The notes: generated from the letters alone by a model not told the origin. A DNA stretch of 52,523 nt from Spirogloea muscicola (GCA_009602725.1 WELB01000075.1:574162-626684); one strand, 5' to 3'; numbered from the stretch's first letter, positions 1 to 10,394 are shown. Translations and numbers: made by a program.

Positions 1-100
1 GCCGCGGCCCGGCCACGGGTACGACTACGACCTGGTGGTCATCGGCGGCGGCTCCGGCGGGCTGGCCTGCTCCAAGGAGGCCGCCAGGCTCGGCAGCAAG
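1..100 (+). CDS. Thioredoxin reductase, N-terminal FAD-binding exon (partial)
   Basis: Reading from base 2, the fragment encodes about 33 residues containing YDYDLVVIGGGSGGLACSKE. This is the N-terminal Rossmann fold that binds FAD (GxGxxG) in pyridine nucleotide-disulphide oxidoreductases. The LACSKEAA context is closer to animal-type thioredoxin reductase, which many algae also carry, than to glutathione reductase. The 5' end lies outside the window. A possible splice donor follows the AAG codon at 98-100 (GTCCCT). The next conserved block, with the CVNVGC redox-active pair, was not found, so this is either an exon followed by a low-complexity intron or a stranded exon fragment. The family call rests on one motif. 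Confidence 0.6.
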
Positions 101-960
101 GTCCCTGCCGCCGCTGCCGCCGCCGCCGCAGCAATCGCCGCCGCTGCCACCACCGCCGTCGCTGCCGCCGCTGCCCTCGTCTCCGCCACCATTGCCACCG
201 CCATTGCTACCATCTCTGTCACCACCAACGCCTCCGCTCACCCTGCCGCCACCACCGCCGCCATCTCTGCCACCACCAACGCCGCCTCACCTTTTGCCGC
301 CGCCGCCGTCGCCGCCGCCGCCACCGTTGCCGATGCAGCCGCCATTGCCGCCAACTCCACCACTGTCGTCACCTCCAACGCCGCCATCTCCGCCACCATT
401 GCCACCACCAATGCCGCCATCTCCGCCACCACCATCGCTGCCACCGCCAACGCCGCCATCCCCGCCACTGTCGCCACCGTCAACGCCGTCATCTCCGCCA
501 CCACCATCGCCGCCACCGCCACCACGCCATCTCCGCCATTGTCGCCGCTGCCGCCACCACCGCCTGCGTCACCGTCACCCCCGCCGCCTCCGATGCCACC
601 AGCGCTCCCACCGCCGTCCTCATCGAGACCTCCGCTTCCACTGATGCTCCTGCCCTCGCAGCCCCCTCTGCAGCGGCCGCCACATTTGCCGCCGCCACCC
701 CCAATTTTGGCATCGTTCCCATTGCCACTGCCACCGCCCCCGCCACCACTACCTCCATCTCAGCCACCGTCACTGCTGCTGAAAATGCCGCCGCCGCCAT
801 CGCCAGCCCTTCCCCTGCCGACAACGCCGCCAGCAGGCCCCCAGCCAATGCCACCGAGAGGCCCCCCGCCGACGCCAATGTCTTTCCCGCCGCCGCCGCC
901 CACGCCGCCGGTGCAGCTCCCGTTGCCGCCCCCTCCACCAGCGGGCTGCTTCATTGGCCA
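101..960. repeat. Low-complexity GCC/ACC trinucleotide-rich tract
   Basis: The tract is built from imperfect GCC, ACC, CCG and ATC triplets with runs such as GCCGCCACCACC. Because it is almost free of stop codons, several frames on both strands stay open and translate into Ala/Thr-rich or Pro-rich strings. Nothing in it resembles a folded domain. It probably lies in an intron of the thioredoxin reductase gene or replaces its continuation. Confidence 0.7.
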
Positions 961-1283
961 AGCCGGGCAGCGAGCCAATGGTAAGCGCCTCTCCTCGCTT
1001 CTTTACACCCTGCGGTGGACGGTGAGACTGACTGCTACTACCTTATTCATATTTCCTGGGCTGCTTTTCACAGCCCCCGCGCTTTTTGGAAGAGCTCACT
1101 TCCTTATAAGCGCTGTGGCTATTATTCGTGGGTGCTGATAAGTTGCTGCAATGCCCATGGTCAAAAGCTATCGCAGGTGGCCTCCATGGAATAGGCATGG
1201 GCCGCCAAGATTCCATTGACGGTCACCACCCGTTCGGCACCGGTCACCGCCCGGCGTGCGTTGGTCACCATCCAGAAGGAGAC
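961..1283. other. Unassigned stretch
   Basis: I see no recognisable gene or mobile fragment here. A GGGCTGC-TTTTCA-CAGCCC hairpin at about 1058-1077 resembles a degraded version of the retroelement tail hairpin found throughout the window. Confidence 0.4.
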
Positions 1284-1340
1284 GGCCACCACCCGCCTGG
1301 CAATGGCCACCACCCGCCTGGCAATGGCCACCACCCACTC
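1284..1340 (+). repeat. 21-bp tandem repeat
   Basis: Two exact 21-bp units beginning GGCCACCACCCGCCTGG run head to tail at 1284-1304 and 1305-1325. A partial third follows. Looser copies of the CACCACCCG motif lie on both sides. Confidence 0.7.
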
Positions 1341-1559
1341 CTGGAGTTGGCGACCACTCGCCTGGCATTGGCCACCACAAGTAGCGATGCAGCGCATCAC
1401 TCCTTCTGCTGCAGTTGGACTACTAGCCATGCGGCTAGTTTGACACCTGCAATGGGTTCCCACTGCCCATTAAATATTTCATCAGCAAATACATGTCAGT
1501 GGGCTGACGCAGGGGTCCAACAAATTCGGCATCAATGTTGAGAGACAAGGAAAACTATG

Positions 1560-3263
1560 AGCAAGGGAAAGGCTGCCATGTCTACGATAATATGCAAGGC
1601 ATCAGCGTAGGAGGGAAAGAGCAGATCGGGGTGCTGGCTCCAAGTGCACCGTAGTGCCTGGAGATGGCCAAGGCGAATTGGACGGGGCTAAGGTGGTGTC
1701 CCTGGCGTGTGCCGGTCGTAGACCACAGAGTCTTTCAGGACTCCTCGGCATGCTATAGCAGCCGCCCTGACCGGCTATAGGCCATGAGGAAGTAAGGGAT
1801 CAGAGAGGAAAAGTGGTCGCGCAGCTCCTCGGTGCCAAACTGGTGGGGCGAAAGGTGGCTGGAATTCAGCTCGCCCACACTTAGCCTTGGTCACCAGGCG
1901 CATGAGGATCTCCGTCATGGCAACGAGCCGGTCACTGCCTGGCCAGGGCAGCAGGTGGCTGAAGTCGAGAGAATTAGCAATGCGGGGGGGTATGGCGGCT
2001 CTGGCTATGTGCTGGCAGATGGAGAGGAGCAGGGAGAAGCTTAGTCATGTCTAATTTGAAGGAGGTCCCGTACTGCTCGAAGCCATCTTGAAGGGCCTTC
2101 AGACACTATTTGGGGGTCTTTGATTAGTGCCGATCGGAGCGGCTCTGCTGAGGGTTCAAGGGGAGTGAAGAGCTCGCCAACCCAGAGCTCAAAAGGATGT
2201 TGAGGAGGAGGATGTAGCTGGCGCAAGGTGGCCTCAGTGGCATGCTGAGTTGTTACCAAGGGGTCGGGGCAGAGGGCCTAAGCGGCTCTTGAGAGTTGTC
2301 CTGCTCTGTCGAAGCGACTTGCACGCGCCAAGTTGCCAATCATGGACTGTGAGAGGGCTCACTAATAGTGCCACCATTGCACGCCGTTCTGAGAGTGCAA
2401 CCCTGAGTCGAGCGGCTGCCGCACGCTGCTGGGCCAGCTCCTCCCACTTGCCACTGGCAAACGAGCCAATCTGTCCTGAAGGCATGGCCACCAATGCCAA
2501 AAGAGGTAAGAGGCCTAGACACGAGCTTGAGAAAGAGCAGGTACAACGCCTAGGCCGCCTCGTCCAGAGATTCAGCTTCCACTCGTGAGAGGATGAGCGC
2601 CAGCACCTTGCAGCACCCACAGCGTGCACTTTTACAAATGTGGCATAATTTGAGAAGGCCGTCGGGGATGAGGAGGGAGAGGAGGGTCACCGTAGCTGCC
2701 CAATGCCAGCTCTCAGGAGAAGGAGATGGTGGGGGACGGACTATGGCATGCAGGTGCAACGTTGCTGGCAGCTCCTGACTATTCGGGCGGTTCCGGCTGC
2801 GTCGAGCAAGGACTGCCAAGCCTCTCATATTGAAAAGCTGCTGGCTGCCCTGGCAGAGACCTACATGGCTGGGGCCTCTCGGAGGCCAGTGTGGGCTGGG
2901 CGCTGTTGAGGAGAGCAGCCCTGCCGACAACGATGGCGTCCAGGGCGGCTTCTGCTTTGATGACATGTTTCCACATGCGGCCAAGGCAGCAGCAGAGGTA
3001 GAGGTGACAGGAGAGGTAGATGGAGCAACGGTAGCGGCTCCGGAGCGGGCACTGGTGGAGGGACTAGTGAGTGTAAGAGTGGAGCCGAGGCAGCAAACTT
3101 GAAGCCGCCAGGGGAGGGAGTCACTAGATCGTGGTGGGCGGACAACAATGCCCACTCGGGGTCCACATCTGGGTTGGCTCGTCAGGCGCAGGGTCTTCTT
3201 CGCCCAGAAAATCGGGCTCCGATGTCGACGTTGTCTTCGTGGTCGCGTCAGGCGTGAGCGCAA
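1560..3263 (-). pseudogene. Decayed non-LTR retrotransposon, RT region
   Basis: Reading the minus strand, several frames carry collinear pieces of a LINE-type polyprotein. Near 2060-2250 a stretch with EGPSRWLRAV resembles the GPSGW block upstream of RT. Near 1950 LLPWPGSDRLVAMTEI resembles the segment before RT motif 1. Around 1620-1720 GTRQGHHLSPVQFALA corresponds to the GTRQGDPL motif, and SYADALHI, one frame away, corresponds to the YADD catalytic motif. The catalytic acidic residues are altered and frameshifts and stops are frequent, so this is a relic. The part above 2300 is open in places but not clearly alignable. It is more diverged than the other copies in the window. Confidence 0.5.
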
Positions 3264-3344
3264 TCTGAGTGCTGCGAACCTCGTTGGCAGCGCCCTCTGC
3301 GGCCGGTGGAGCTGGTAGACTGGCGGTATATTTGCAGGGAGGGA

Positions 3345-3440
3345 AAGGCGCGCGGTTGCATGACATTGAAAGGGAGGTCAATTCTGGCCTTACAGATGTT
3401 AACTGGGTAATGAGCTGGCCAGGGGGACACTAATATCCCC
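3345..3440 (-). mobile_element. Family D retrotransposon 3' tail
   Basis: The minus strand carries the D-family 3' sequence: GGGGATATTAG, CCAGCTCATTACCCAGTTAA, GGCCAGAATTGACC-like text and a GCGCGCC end. The same block follows the D-family stop codon at 20672 and recurs at 13306-13430 (+) and 43770-43930 (-). No coding part is attached here. Confidence 0.7.
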
Positions 3441-3629
3441 AAAGGAGGGGGAAAGTGTTGGCAAGAGTGTACTTTGTGAACTCGACTGCTAGCTGCATAT
3501 GGTCTAGGTCTAGCTGCTTTGTGTGGAGCTGCGCTGGAGCGCCTTGGCATGCTCATCACAGACAGCGGTAGACGAGGTCTAGGGCTTTTGACCTCGGAGT
3601 GGGTGGATGGCATGGGCCTCACACGCCGG

Positions 3630-4095
3630 TTGACAGGTCAGCGGCGGGCCACGTCTCCTCCTGGACGTGGTGACTACCGACGCATTCGACCGATCCCACC
3701 TAGCCCAGTGTGCAACCAAGCCTGGGTATGCGGTCGCCTGCGCCGCTCGTGCCAAAGAACTCAAGTACGCAGACCATCCGCCAGCTGACGAGTTCTTCCC
3801 GCTGGCCATCGACACACACGGGGCGTTAGGTGCTCGGTGGCTCGAACTGCTCCACCAGCTTGCCCGTCACGCCGTCGCCCGCCGCTTCCATGGGGAGCCG
3901 GTGGACTTCCCTGCAGCTGGGTCGCTCGCCCAGGTGTACCGCATGCGCCTGGCCGTCTCGCTGCAGAGGTCAATGGCCCGTGCGCTGCACCTGCGTGCCG
4001 GCCGAGCCCTCGCTGCTGCCTCTGGCTCTGGCCAGGGGACATACTTCCAGGAGCATAGTCTCTCTGACCTGCGACTGCTTAGCAGGGGTTACTGA
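3630..4095 (+). mobile_element. Family B LINE, 3'-terminal fragment
   Basis: An open frame of about 155 codons starts inside the endonuclease region (GGPRLLLDVVTTDAFDRS), continues through KYADHPPADEFFPLAIDTHG and ends SLSDLRLLSRGY-stop at 4095. It is the C-terminal quarter of a non-LTR retrotransposon polyprotein: part of the PD-(D/E)XK-like nuclease core and the basic helical tail with MRLAVSLQRSMARALHLRAG. There is no RT, so the copy is 5'-truncated. It is followed directly by a B-type tail. It cannot be mobile by itself. Confidence 0.8.
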
Positions 4096-4252
4096 GTAAT
4101 TAGTAGCTGCTTCGTTTCTTCTTGTGTGCTTGTCTCTCTTAGTGCTTCACCTAAGTGCTTCGCTTGGCCCCCTTCTTGAACTGTGTTCATTCTTTTTCTT
4201 GGGCTGGCTGTTCCAGCCCATATCCTCAATGGGCGAGCCCTTTCATTCATAT
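4096..4252 (+). mobile_element. Family B 3' UTR and tail with hairpin
   Basis: After the B-family stop comes the B 3' UTR (TAGTGCTTCACC, GTTCATTC) and the hairpin GGGCTGGC-TGTT-CCAGCCC at 4201-4219. The end is CCTCAATGGGCGAGCCCTTT. The same order follows every other B-family 3' end in the window, for example after 20405 and 45870. Confidence 0.75.
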
Positions 4253-4639
4253 CTGCCGGGCTGGCCGACCAGCTCAGCCTCCCCGCGATTTCCCTGCGGG
4301 TCGGGCCGGGGTCATAAGACACTGGAGGGCAGGCAGCCCTTTGCTCTTCTCAACACCTTCAGGCCCTCCTAGTCCGGTCGCTCCCCAGTCGCCGCCGCCG
4401 CTGCCGCCGCCGCCGCTGCCGCCGCCGCCGCTGTCGCAACCGCCGCCGACGCCAAGGCCATGGCGGGCGCGGCTTTTCTGCAGAAAGGTGCTTCTACAGG
4501 TCTTTTTACAGACCAGGTGGCCTGCAACCCGGGACACGATGCAACTGCCTATCTTCCTGAGCAAGGGGAAAGAGTGGCTCTCCCGAAAGGGGCGAGTCCA
4601 AAGTCCTCGCCCCCTTTTGCCTCTCTCTCTCCTCTCTCT

Positions 4640-6206
4640 TGGCCGTGGCCTCCTTGCCCCCTTGCCCCTGCCGCCGGGGTGCCAGACTCCCCCAAGTGGC
4701 CTCACCATCCTAGGGGTCCCGTTCGGCACGCCGGCGTTCGTCGACGGGCACCTGCGCGTCCGCCTTCAGGAGCACCTCCAGCCGGTGGCCCGCCTCCCCG
4801 AGCTGCAGGACATGCAGCTGGCGCTCGCCATGCTCACCAGATGCATTGTGCAGCGTCCTCACTACCTGGCGCGGACGACCCCTCCCTGCCCCGAGGTGCT
4901 GGATGCCTACACCACGTTCGACGCGGGTGTCATGGAGGGCGTGGCGGCCCTCATCCGCCACCCTGGCTTCCGTGATTCGCCAGCTGCGACGCTCCAGGCC
5001 ACTCTGCCCCCTGGACAGGGCGGCCTCGGCTGCCGCTCGCTCGCGCGCGTCTCCAGGCCAGCATTCCTTGGCAGTTGGGCTCAGGTCGCCACATCGGTGG
5101 CGCAGCGCTTCCTCCATGATGGGCGGCCCCTGTTGCAGCAGGTTGTGGAGGAGGTGGTGACTGGCTCATTGCCTTTTCAGGAGGCGCTCCGCTTAGCCCA
5201 AGACGGGTTACTTGCGGAGCATCCTGCCCTTGCAGAGAGCGTGGTCCCGTTTGCCCACCTTGCCCACACCACCGACTCGCAGGCGCAGGCGCGCTACATG
5301 GCGGCTGTCGACACGGCGTCGTTCACGGCCTCGCTGCAGCTCCTCCCGGCCAGCGACGTGCGCGGCCGTGCGCGGCTGCTATCGGCCGCCTCCCCCGGCG
5401 CGGCAGCCTGGCTCTCCGCGCTTCCGTGGTATGATGCCCTCAGGCTGCCTGATGAGCTGTTCCGCACAGCCACCCATTGCCTGCTGGACCTTCCCCCGCC
5501 CTGCCTGCTGGGCGTGCTGCAGTGCCAGTGTGGGGAGCGGTCGACGGACCCGGCGGAGCTGGCGGCGCACATCCTCCGCTGCGCCACTGGAGGTGAACGT
5601 ACAGCGGCTCACGATCTTCTGCGTGATGCCATGTTCGGCATCTTCCAGGAGGCCGGCTACACGGTCGCAATGGAGAACACATCTGTTATGCCCATCCTCC
5701 AGAGGGCTGACGGACCCCATACGCGCCGTGTCGACCTGGTGGCGTCCACGCCGGGTGGTGGCGCGCGCATCATCGCCGACGTGGTCACCACCGATGTGGT
5801 CTACCGCTCCAACCCGGGGCTCTCTGCCTTGCGGGCTGGCCACGCGGCCACGAAGGCCGCTCGCAGCAAGGCGGCCAAGCACTCCGACCACCCACCTGCT
5901 GATGAGTTCGTCCCCTTGGCTGTGGACGTACACGGGGCTCTCGGGTCCCAGTGGCTTGACCTGCTGGCCAGGCTTGCACGGCGGGCTGTGTCCCGTAGGC
6001 GCGGCGAGCCGGCTGACTTCAATGCCGCTGGCTCCTGGGCCCAGGTCTACCGTATGAGACTGTCTGTATCCCTTCAGCGGTCCATGGCCCACGCTCTGCA
6101 TCTGCGTGCTGGCCGTGCTCTCGCTGCGGCCTCTGGCTTTCGTCAGGGGGATAGTTTTCCGGCAGCTAGTCTGTCGGATCTGAGGCTCCTCACTCGTAAC
6201 TACTGA
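4640..6206 (+). mobile_element. Family A LINE, RT thumb to C-terminus (open frame)
   Basis: This is the longest uninterrupted coding piece, about 520 codons without a frameshift. It starts after the RT catalytic motifs, at PPGCQTPPSGLTILGVPFG, matching the RT C-terminal end in the D copy (20672-22565). Order: RT thumb and linker (LAMLTRCIVQRPHYL), zinc knuckle CQCGERSTDPAELAAHILRC (C-x-C-x14-H-x3-C), nuclease region with RRVDLVAS, ARIIADVVTTD and ADEFVPLAVDVHG, and basic C-terminus ending SLSDLRLLTRNY-stop. The zinc knuckle plus PD-(D/E)XK arrangement recalls RLE-type non-LTR elements (R2, NeSL, CRE, Dualen groups). The frame runs on upstream through Pro-rich sequence from 4155, which I regard as accidental. 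RT core is absent. Confidence 0.8.
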
Positions 6207-6364
6207 GTGATCCATCCTCCCCCTGCTCTACCATAGCATCTTCAGACCCCATTGTAGCTGCTCAATGCTTCTTCGGCCCCTTTAAATCTTTGTCGATTCC
6301 ATTTTGGGCTGGCTTTTTGCAGCCCTTGCCCCCATTGGGACTGCCACTTCTTCTTCTTCTTCTT
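6207..6364 (+). mobile_element. Family A 3' UTR and tail ending in (TTC)n
   Basis: The A-family 3' UTR follows the stop and contains a hairpin GGGCTGGC-TTTTT-GCAGCCC at about 6306-6325. The conserved CCCCCATTGGGA block comes next, and the tail ends in TTCTTCTTCTTCTTC. The run of TTC takes the place of the poly(A) expected in many LINEs. Confidence 0.75.
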
Positions 6365-6399
6365 TTGGTTTTGTGCATAGCTGTGCGGTTTAGGCGCCG

Positions 6400-6764
6400 T
6401 TCGGCTCTTTGGACCTTGTCCATTCTTCTTGGGCTGGCCTTCCACAGCCACTACTTTAAAAATTTGAAGAGCTGTTCTTCTTTGCCCTCTTTGCGAGTGC
6501 CACTTTCTTTCTTTCTGTGAAAGCGAGCCCGAAAAACATCACAAGGTCCGAGGGGGCCAAGAATAAGAAAGTGGCTCTCTGGGAGAGCCTTTTTCTCCAA
6601 AGGGGGCTAGGGCTCAGAGAAAAATGAGCTCTTCCAGCGGGGGCGGGGACTGTCAAAATCCAGCCCAGACAGAATGGACAAGGTCCAGAGGGCCGGACGG
6701 CGCTAAAAGGGATCCAGAGACCGACAAGAGTGCACAGATCATCCAGCAACATAATTTGGCCAAC
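6400..6764. mobile_element. Array of orphan retrotransposon tails
   Basis: Tail hairpins without coding sequence lie on both strands. GGGCTGGCCTTCCACAGCC at 6431 is on plus. ACTGTCAAAATCCAGCCC with ACAGAATGGACAAGGTCC at about 6648-6690 is on minus. Intervening sequence resembles pieces of the same 3' UTRs (GGCCCTTTGGACCTTGTCC-like). No gene was recognised. Confidence 0.55.
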
Positions 6765-7510
6765 GAAGAGGAGTGGCTCTCCGAGGGGTGCAAGGGCTGC
6801 GAACAGCCAGCCCAGATTGTACAATGACTGAAGGGCCAAAAGCGCTGTCTCAGAGCTTGCCTGGTAGAATGAATCACTCAGTAACCACGATTGAGGAGCC
6901 ACAAATCCGAAAGACTAGCAGTCGGAAAGCAATCCCCCTGACGAAAGCCAGAGGTTGCAGCCAGAGCACGGCCAGCGGGCAGGTGCAAGGCGTGGGCCAT
7001 GGACCGCTGGAAGAAGATGGAGAGGCGCATTCGATAGACCTGAGCTAGCGAGCCAGCAGCATTAAAGTCAGCGCGGGATACAGCGCGTCGGGGAAGCCGG
7101 GCCAACAGGTCGAGCCACTGGGACCCGAAAGCCCCGCGCACATCGAGGGCCAGGGGTACGGAATCGTCTCCTGCGGGTGGTCTGTGTACATTCGCTTTCC
7201 TGCGAGCGGCATACGCCGCAGCATGGCCAGCCCTCGAGGCAGAAAGTCCCGGATTGGAACGGTCCACCACATCTCTGGTGACAACGTCGGCGACAACGCG
7301 CGGGCCGTTGCCCGGCATGGTGGCCACCAGGTCGACCCGAGATTTATGAAGTCCATCTGCCTTCTGCAGGATAGGCATGATGGACGTATTCCGAGCGCCA
7401 CAGTGTACCCAGCCTCCAGGTACATGCCAAACACGGCATCCCTGAGGACTCATGGGCAGCAGTGCGCTCGGAATACGTCCAGTTGCGCAGGAAAGGGTCC
7501 AGGAGCCCGT
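6765..7510 (-). mobile_element. Family A LINE fragment with its tail
   Basis: On minus, coding starts near 7510 in the zinc-knuckle region (ERTAAHE). After one frameshift near 7400 it continues as ARNTSIMPILQKADG, VDLVAT and VVADVVTRDVVDRSNPG, then ends SLSDLWLLNRGY-stop at 6878. The A-type tail with its hairpin (CTGGCTGTTCGCAGCCC) follows at 6765-6877. The 5' side is truncated and joined to the tail of a C-family copy at about 7545. The frameshift and a short deletion before ADFNAAG show it is dead. Confidence 0.75.
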
Positions 7511-7544
7511 GGCAGCAGCTGCGGTCCCTCCAAAAAGAACAAAA

Positions 7545-7832
7545 GTGCTCGCCCATAGAGAAGGGGGGGCTAGCAAAGCCAGCCCAGAAAGAATGGACAA
7601 AGTCCAAAGCCAAATAGCGAAGAAACGCACAACTAGGCATCTAGACAAGAAGAGACGACGAAACCACAGGAAGCTCAATACCCGCGGGTGAGCAACATCA
7701 GGTCAGAGTAGCTCGAAGCTGGAAAAGAAGCATCCAGACGCGACCCAGAAGCAGCCGCGATAGCGCGGCCTGCACGCGAGTGGACGGCATGAGCGAGGGA
7801 GCGCTGGAGGGACACGGAGAGCCGCATCCGGA
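7545..7832 (-). mobile_element. Family C LINE 3' end and tail
   Basis: The minus strand encodes the last 50 or so residues of family C (MRLSVSLQRSLAHAVHSRAG) to the stop at 7675-7677. The C 3' UTR follows, and the tail hairpin GGGCTGGC-TTT-GCTAGCCC lies at about 7567-7585, next to CTATGGGCGAGCACTTT. Its 5' truncation point abuts another C-type tail at 7838, so the two units sit head to tail. Confidence 0.7.
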
Positions 7833-7837
7833 AAGAA

Positions 7838-9517
7838 GAAAGTGCTCGCCCCTAGAGAAGAGGGGCTGGCAAAGCCAGCCCAAAAAGGATGGACAATGTC
7901 CAAAGCCAAAGAAAGAGGCGCCGAAAAGGACTACTTTACCAAACACGACATCACACTAGGGAAGCTCAGTACCCGCGAGTGAGCAACAGCAGGTCAGAGT
8001 AGCTCAATGCAGGGAAGGAGACACTCCGCCGAGACCCGGAGGCGGCGGCCAGAGCCGAAGGTCCCGTGCACATCAATCGCCAGGGCCGCGAATTGATCAC
8101 CAACCGGGTGGTCGGCATACTTCCGCTCCTTCCCCCGGGCCGCCTGGCCGACCGCGTGCCCTGCAAACGACGCCGATCTGGTGGGATTGGCGGAGTCGAA
8201 GCAGTCAGTCGTCACCACGTCGGCGATGATGCGGGGACCGCCGCCGGGCGGGATACCTGGGCCAGGGAGCCGGCCGCATTGAAGCCGGGCAGCCCCCCGG
8301 GCAGACCCGGCCGCCGCTCTATGGCCTGCCGGGCAAGCCGCTGTAGGAGATCCAGCCAGCCGCTGCCATAAGCCCCGTGGACATCGATGGCAAGGGCCGC
8401 GAATTCGTCGCCGTGCGGGGTGGTCTGCATATTTTCGCTCCTTGCCTCGGGCCGCCAGAGCGACCGCATGCCCAGCGGTTGACGCCGATTTGGAGGGGTT
8501 AGCGGAGTCGGCACAGTCGGCGGTCACCACATCCGCGATGATACGCGGACCGCCGCCGGGCGGGATGGCGACTAGGTCAGCGCGCCGGGTGTGGATCTGA
8601 CCATCGGCGTCGCGCACGATGGGCATTATCGATGTGTGCTCCACGGCCACCTCAGTAGCCTGCCTCGATGAAAACACCCTGCATGCCGTCCCTGAGAAGG
8701 TCATGGGATCCGGTCCTCTTGCCGCCGTGGGCACAACGGAGCATGTGGGCCGCCAGCGCCGCAGGGTCGGCGTGGCGGGCACCGCACTCGCATTGCATGA
8801 CTCCGACGAGGCAGGGGGGAGGAGGCCCAGCAACCGGTGGACCGCCGTCCTGTAGACTGCGTCAGGCATGGTGAGAGCCGCGTAGATGGGGAGCGCGGAT
8901 ACCCACGCCGCCGCCCCGAGGGAAGAGGCTGAGAGGAGCCGGGCGCGCCCCCGAATGTCGTGCAGCGGAAAAGAGAAAGCGGCTGCTGATATGAAAGAAT
9001 CGGCTGTGAAATGCCAGCCAGATGCATACAGGTGTTCATGACGGAGCCAAAGGCTAGGCAGCGGAAGGAGCTCCAACACCCGGTCATAGGCCGCTTTGTC
9101 CACAAGCGCAGTGCAGCGAGCCTGGGCCCGCAGGTTGGGGGTGTGTGCGAGGTGGATGAACGGAACAACCTGCTTCGACATGTCGGGGTGGGCCGCCAGG
9201 AGCCCGTCACGGGCAGCGCGGAGAGCAGCCTGGAAGGGCAGCGAGCCGCTCTCCACTTCAGCCACCACCCGCTCCATCCAAGGTGCGGATGCCGTGAGCT
9301 TGGAACCGCTGGCTGATGGGTGCGGCGACCTATGCCCAGCTGCCCAGATAGGCGGCCTCGCAGGCGCGGGCGACTGGCGGCAGCCCAGACCGCCGCGACT
9401 AACAGGCAGGCTGGCCTGGAGCAGCGCGGCTGGCGTGGTGAGGAAGCCGGGGTGCTGGCGGAGAGTGGCAGCGCTCGCCAGGATGCCAGAGTCGAACTCC
9501 GCGTACGCCGCCTTCAC
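7838..9517 (-). mobile_element. Family C LINE, rearranged, linker to C-terminus
   Basis: The minus strand holds about 500 open codons from KAAYAEFDSGILASAATLRQ (linker after RT) to the end. It carries the linker, a frame-disturbed zinc knuckle, and nuclease core blocks RRADLVAIPPGGGPRIIADV and KERKYADHP. The segment from GGGPRIIADVVT to KERKYADHPV is present twice (about 8370-8570 and 8060-8250), showing an internal duplication or a join of two copies. An 87-bp family G tail with a 9-bp target duplication is inserted at 8971-9057. The C-type tail lies at 7838-7965. Confidence 0.75.
8962..9066 (-). mobile_element. Family G tail micro-insertion with 9-bp TSD
   Basis: The 87 bp at 8971-9057 match the sequence just after the family G stop codon (9540-9625), including GGCTGGC-ATTTCA-CAGCC. 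They are flanked by GCAGCGGAA at 8962-8970 and 9058-9066. Removing one repeat and the insert restores the family C/A protein alignment (LLPLP then DIRGRARLL). Insert plus repeat is 96 bp, so the host frame is kept. Confidence 0.85.
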
Positions 9518-9539
9518 CGCCGGGGAGAGAAGAAGAAAA

Positions 9540-9960
9540 AATAGCGGCTGCTGATAATGAAAGAATCGGCTGTGAAATGCCAGCCAGATGCATACAGGTG
9601 TTCATGACGGAGCCAAAGGCTAGGCAGACAGGGCGCCCTCAAACCCCCGTGTCAGCAGTAGGAAATCAGATGAGCTGAGGGGAGGAAGAGCAACCCCGCT
9701 GCGCAAGCCAGAGGCTGCTGCAAGGGCGCGACCAGCGCGGCGGTGCAAAGCAAGCGCTTGGGAGCGCTGCAGGGACATAGACAATCGCATACGGTAGCAG
9801 GACATCAGACCCAAAGGCACCGAGCCACCGGGAAGGGCAGCACCCTGCTCCCGGCGCCGCTGGTCAGCTTGAGAGGCCAGCAGCGAAAGTAACGAGGACC
9901 ACCGACCCCCGTAACACCCATGGATGTCCATGGCCAGGGGGTAAAAGGTATCATCCGAAG
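9540..9960 (-). mobile_element. Family G LINE 3' end and tail
   Basis: The minus strand encodes about 110 residues from DDTFYPLAMDIHGCYGG through MRLSMSLQRSQALALHRRAG to SSSDFLLLTRGFEGALSA-stop at 9620. That C-terminus extends past the usual TRGY end. The tail at 9540-9619 has the hairpin GGCTGGC-ATTTCA-CAGCC and ends CAGCCGC followed by a T/C-rich run. The 5' truncation point joins a B-type tail. Confidence 0.75.
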
Positions 9961-9961
9961 A

Positions 9962-10335
9962 AGAAAGAGCTCGCCCATTGAGGATAGGGGCTGGAACAGC
10001 CAGCCCAAAAAGAATGGACAAAGTACGAGAAGGGAGCCAGGGGAAGCGCTAAGAAAAACAAGCACAAGAAGAAACAAACAGCTACGAATGACTCAGTAAT
10101 TCCTGCTGAGCAGCCGCAAATCAGAGATGCTAGGGTCCTGGAAGTGGGTCCCCTGGACAGAGCCAGAGGCAGCAGCTAGGGCTCTTCCGGCACGAAGGTG
10201 CAGCGCACGGGCCATGGACCTCTGCAGCGAGACGGCCAAGCGCATGCGAGGGAGGACGCAGGCCAAGTAGTGCGGACGCTGGGCAATGCACCTGGTCAGC
10301 ATCGCCGTCGCCAGCCGCATGTCTTGCAGCGTGTG
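9962..10335 (-). mobile_element. Family B LINE copy with large internal deletion
   Basis: On minus, an RT-linker piece (MRLATAMLTRCIAQRPHYLA) is joined within a few residues to the C-terminal piece (MRLAVSLQRSMARALHLRAG ... SISDLRLLSRNY-stop at 10093). About 350 residues that lie between them in family A are missing. The B-type tail follows at 9962-10092. The join falls at similar MRLA words in the two pieces, which suggests template switching or homology-aided deletion. Confidence 0.7.
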
Positions 10336-10394
10336 GAGACGGTCCGCTGGCCGATGGCAAATGAGGAGGCTATCAGCATTCTAAGAAAGAGAAA

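Noticed and set aside
35-1138. Long open frames rich in Ala/Thr or Pro that look like hydroxyproline-rich proteins
   Set aside because: Every frame is open because the DNA is triplet low-complexity sequence; there is no signal peptide or domain, and frames on both strands are equally open.
4155-4640. N-terminal extension of the 683-codon frame as part of a real protein
   Set aside because: It runs through the B-type tail and a CCG-triplet tract; similarity to other LINE copies begins only near 4640-4660.
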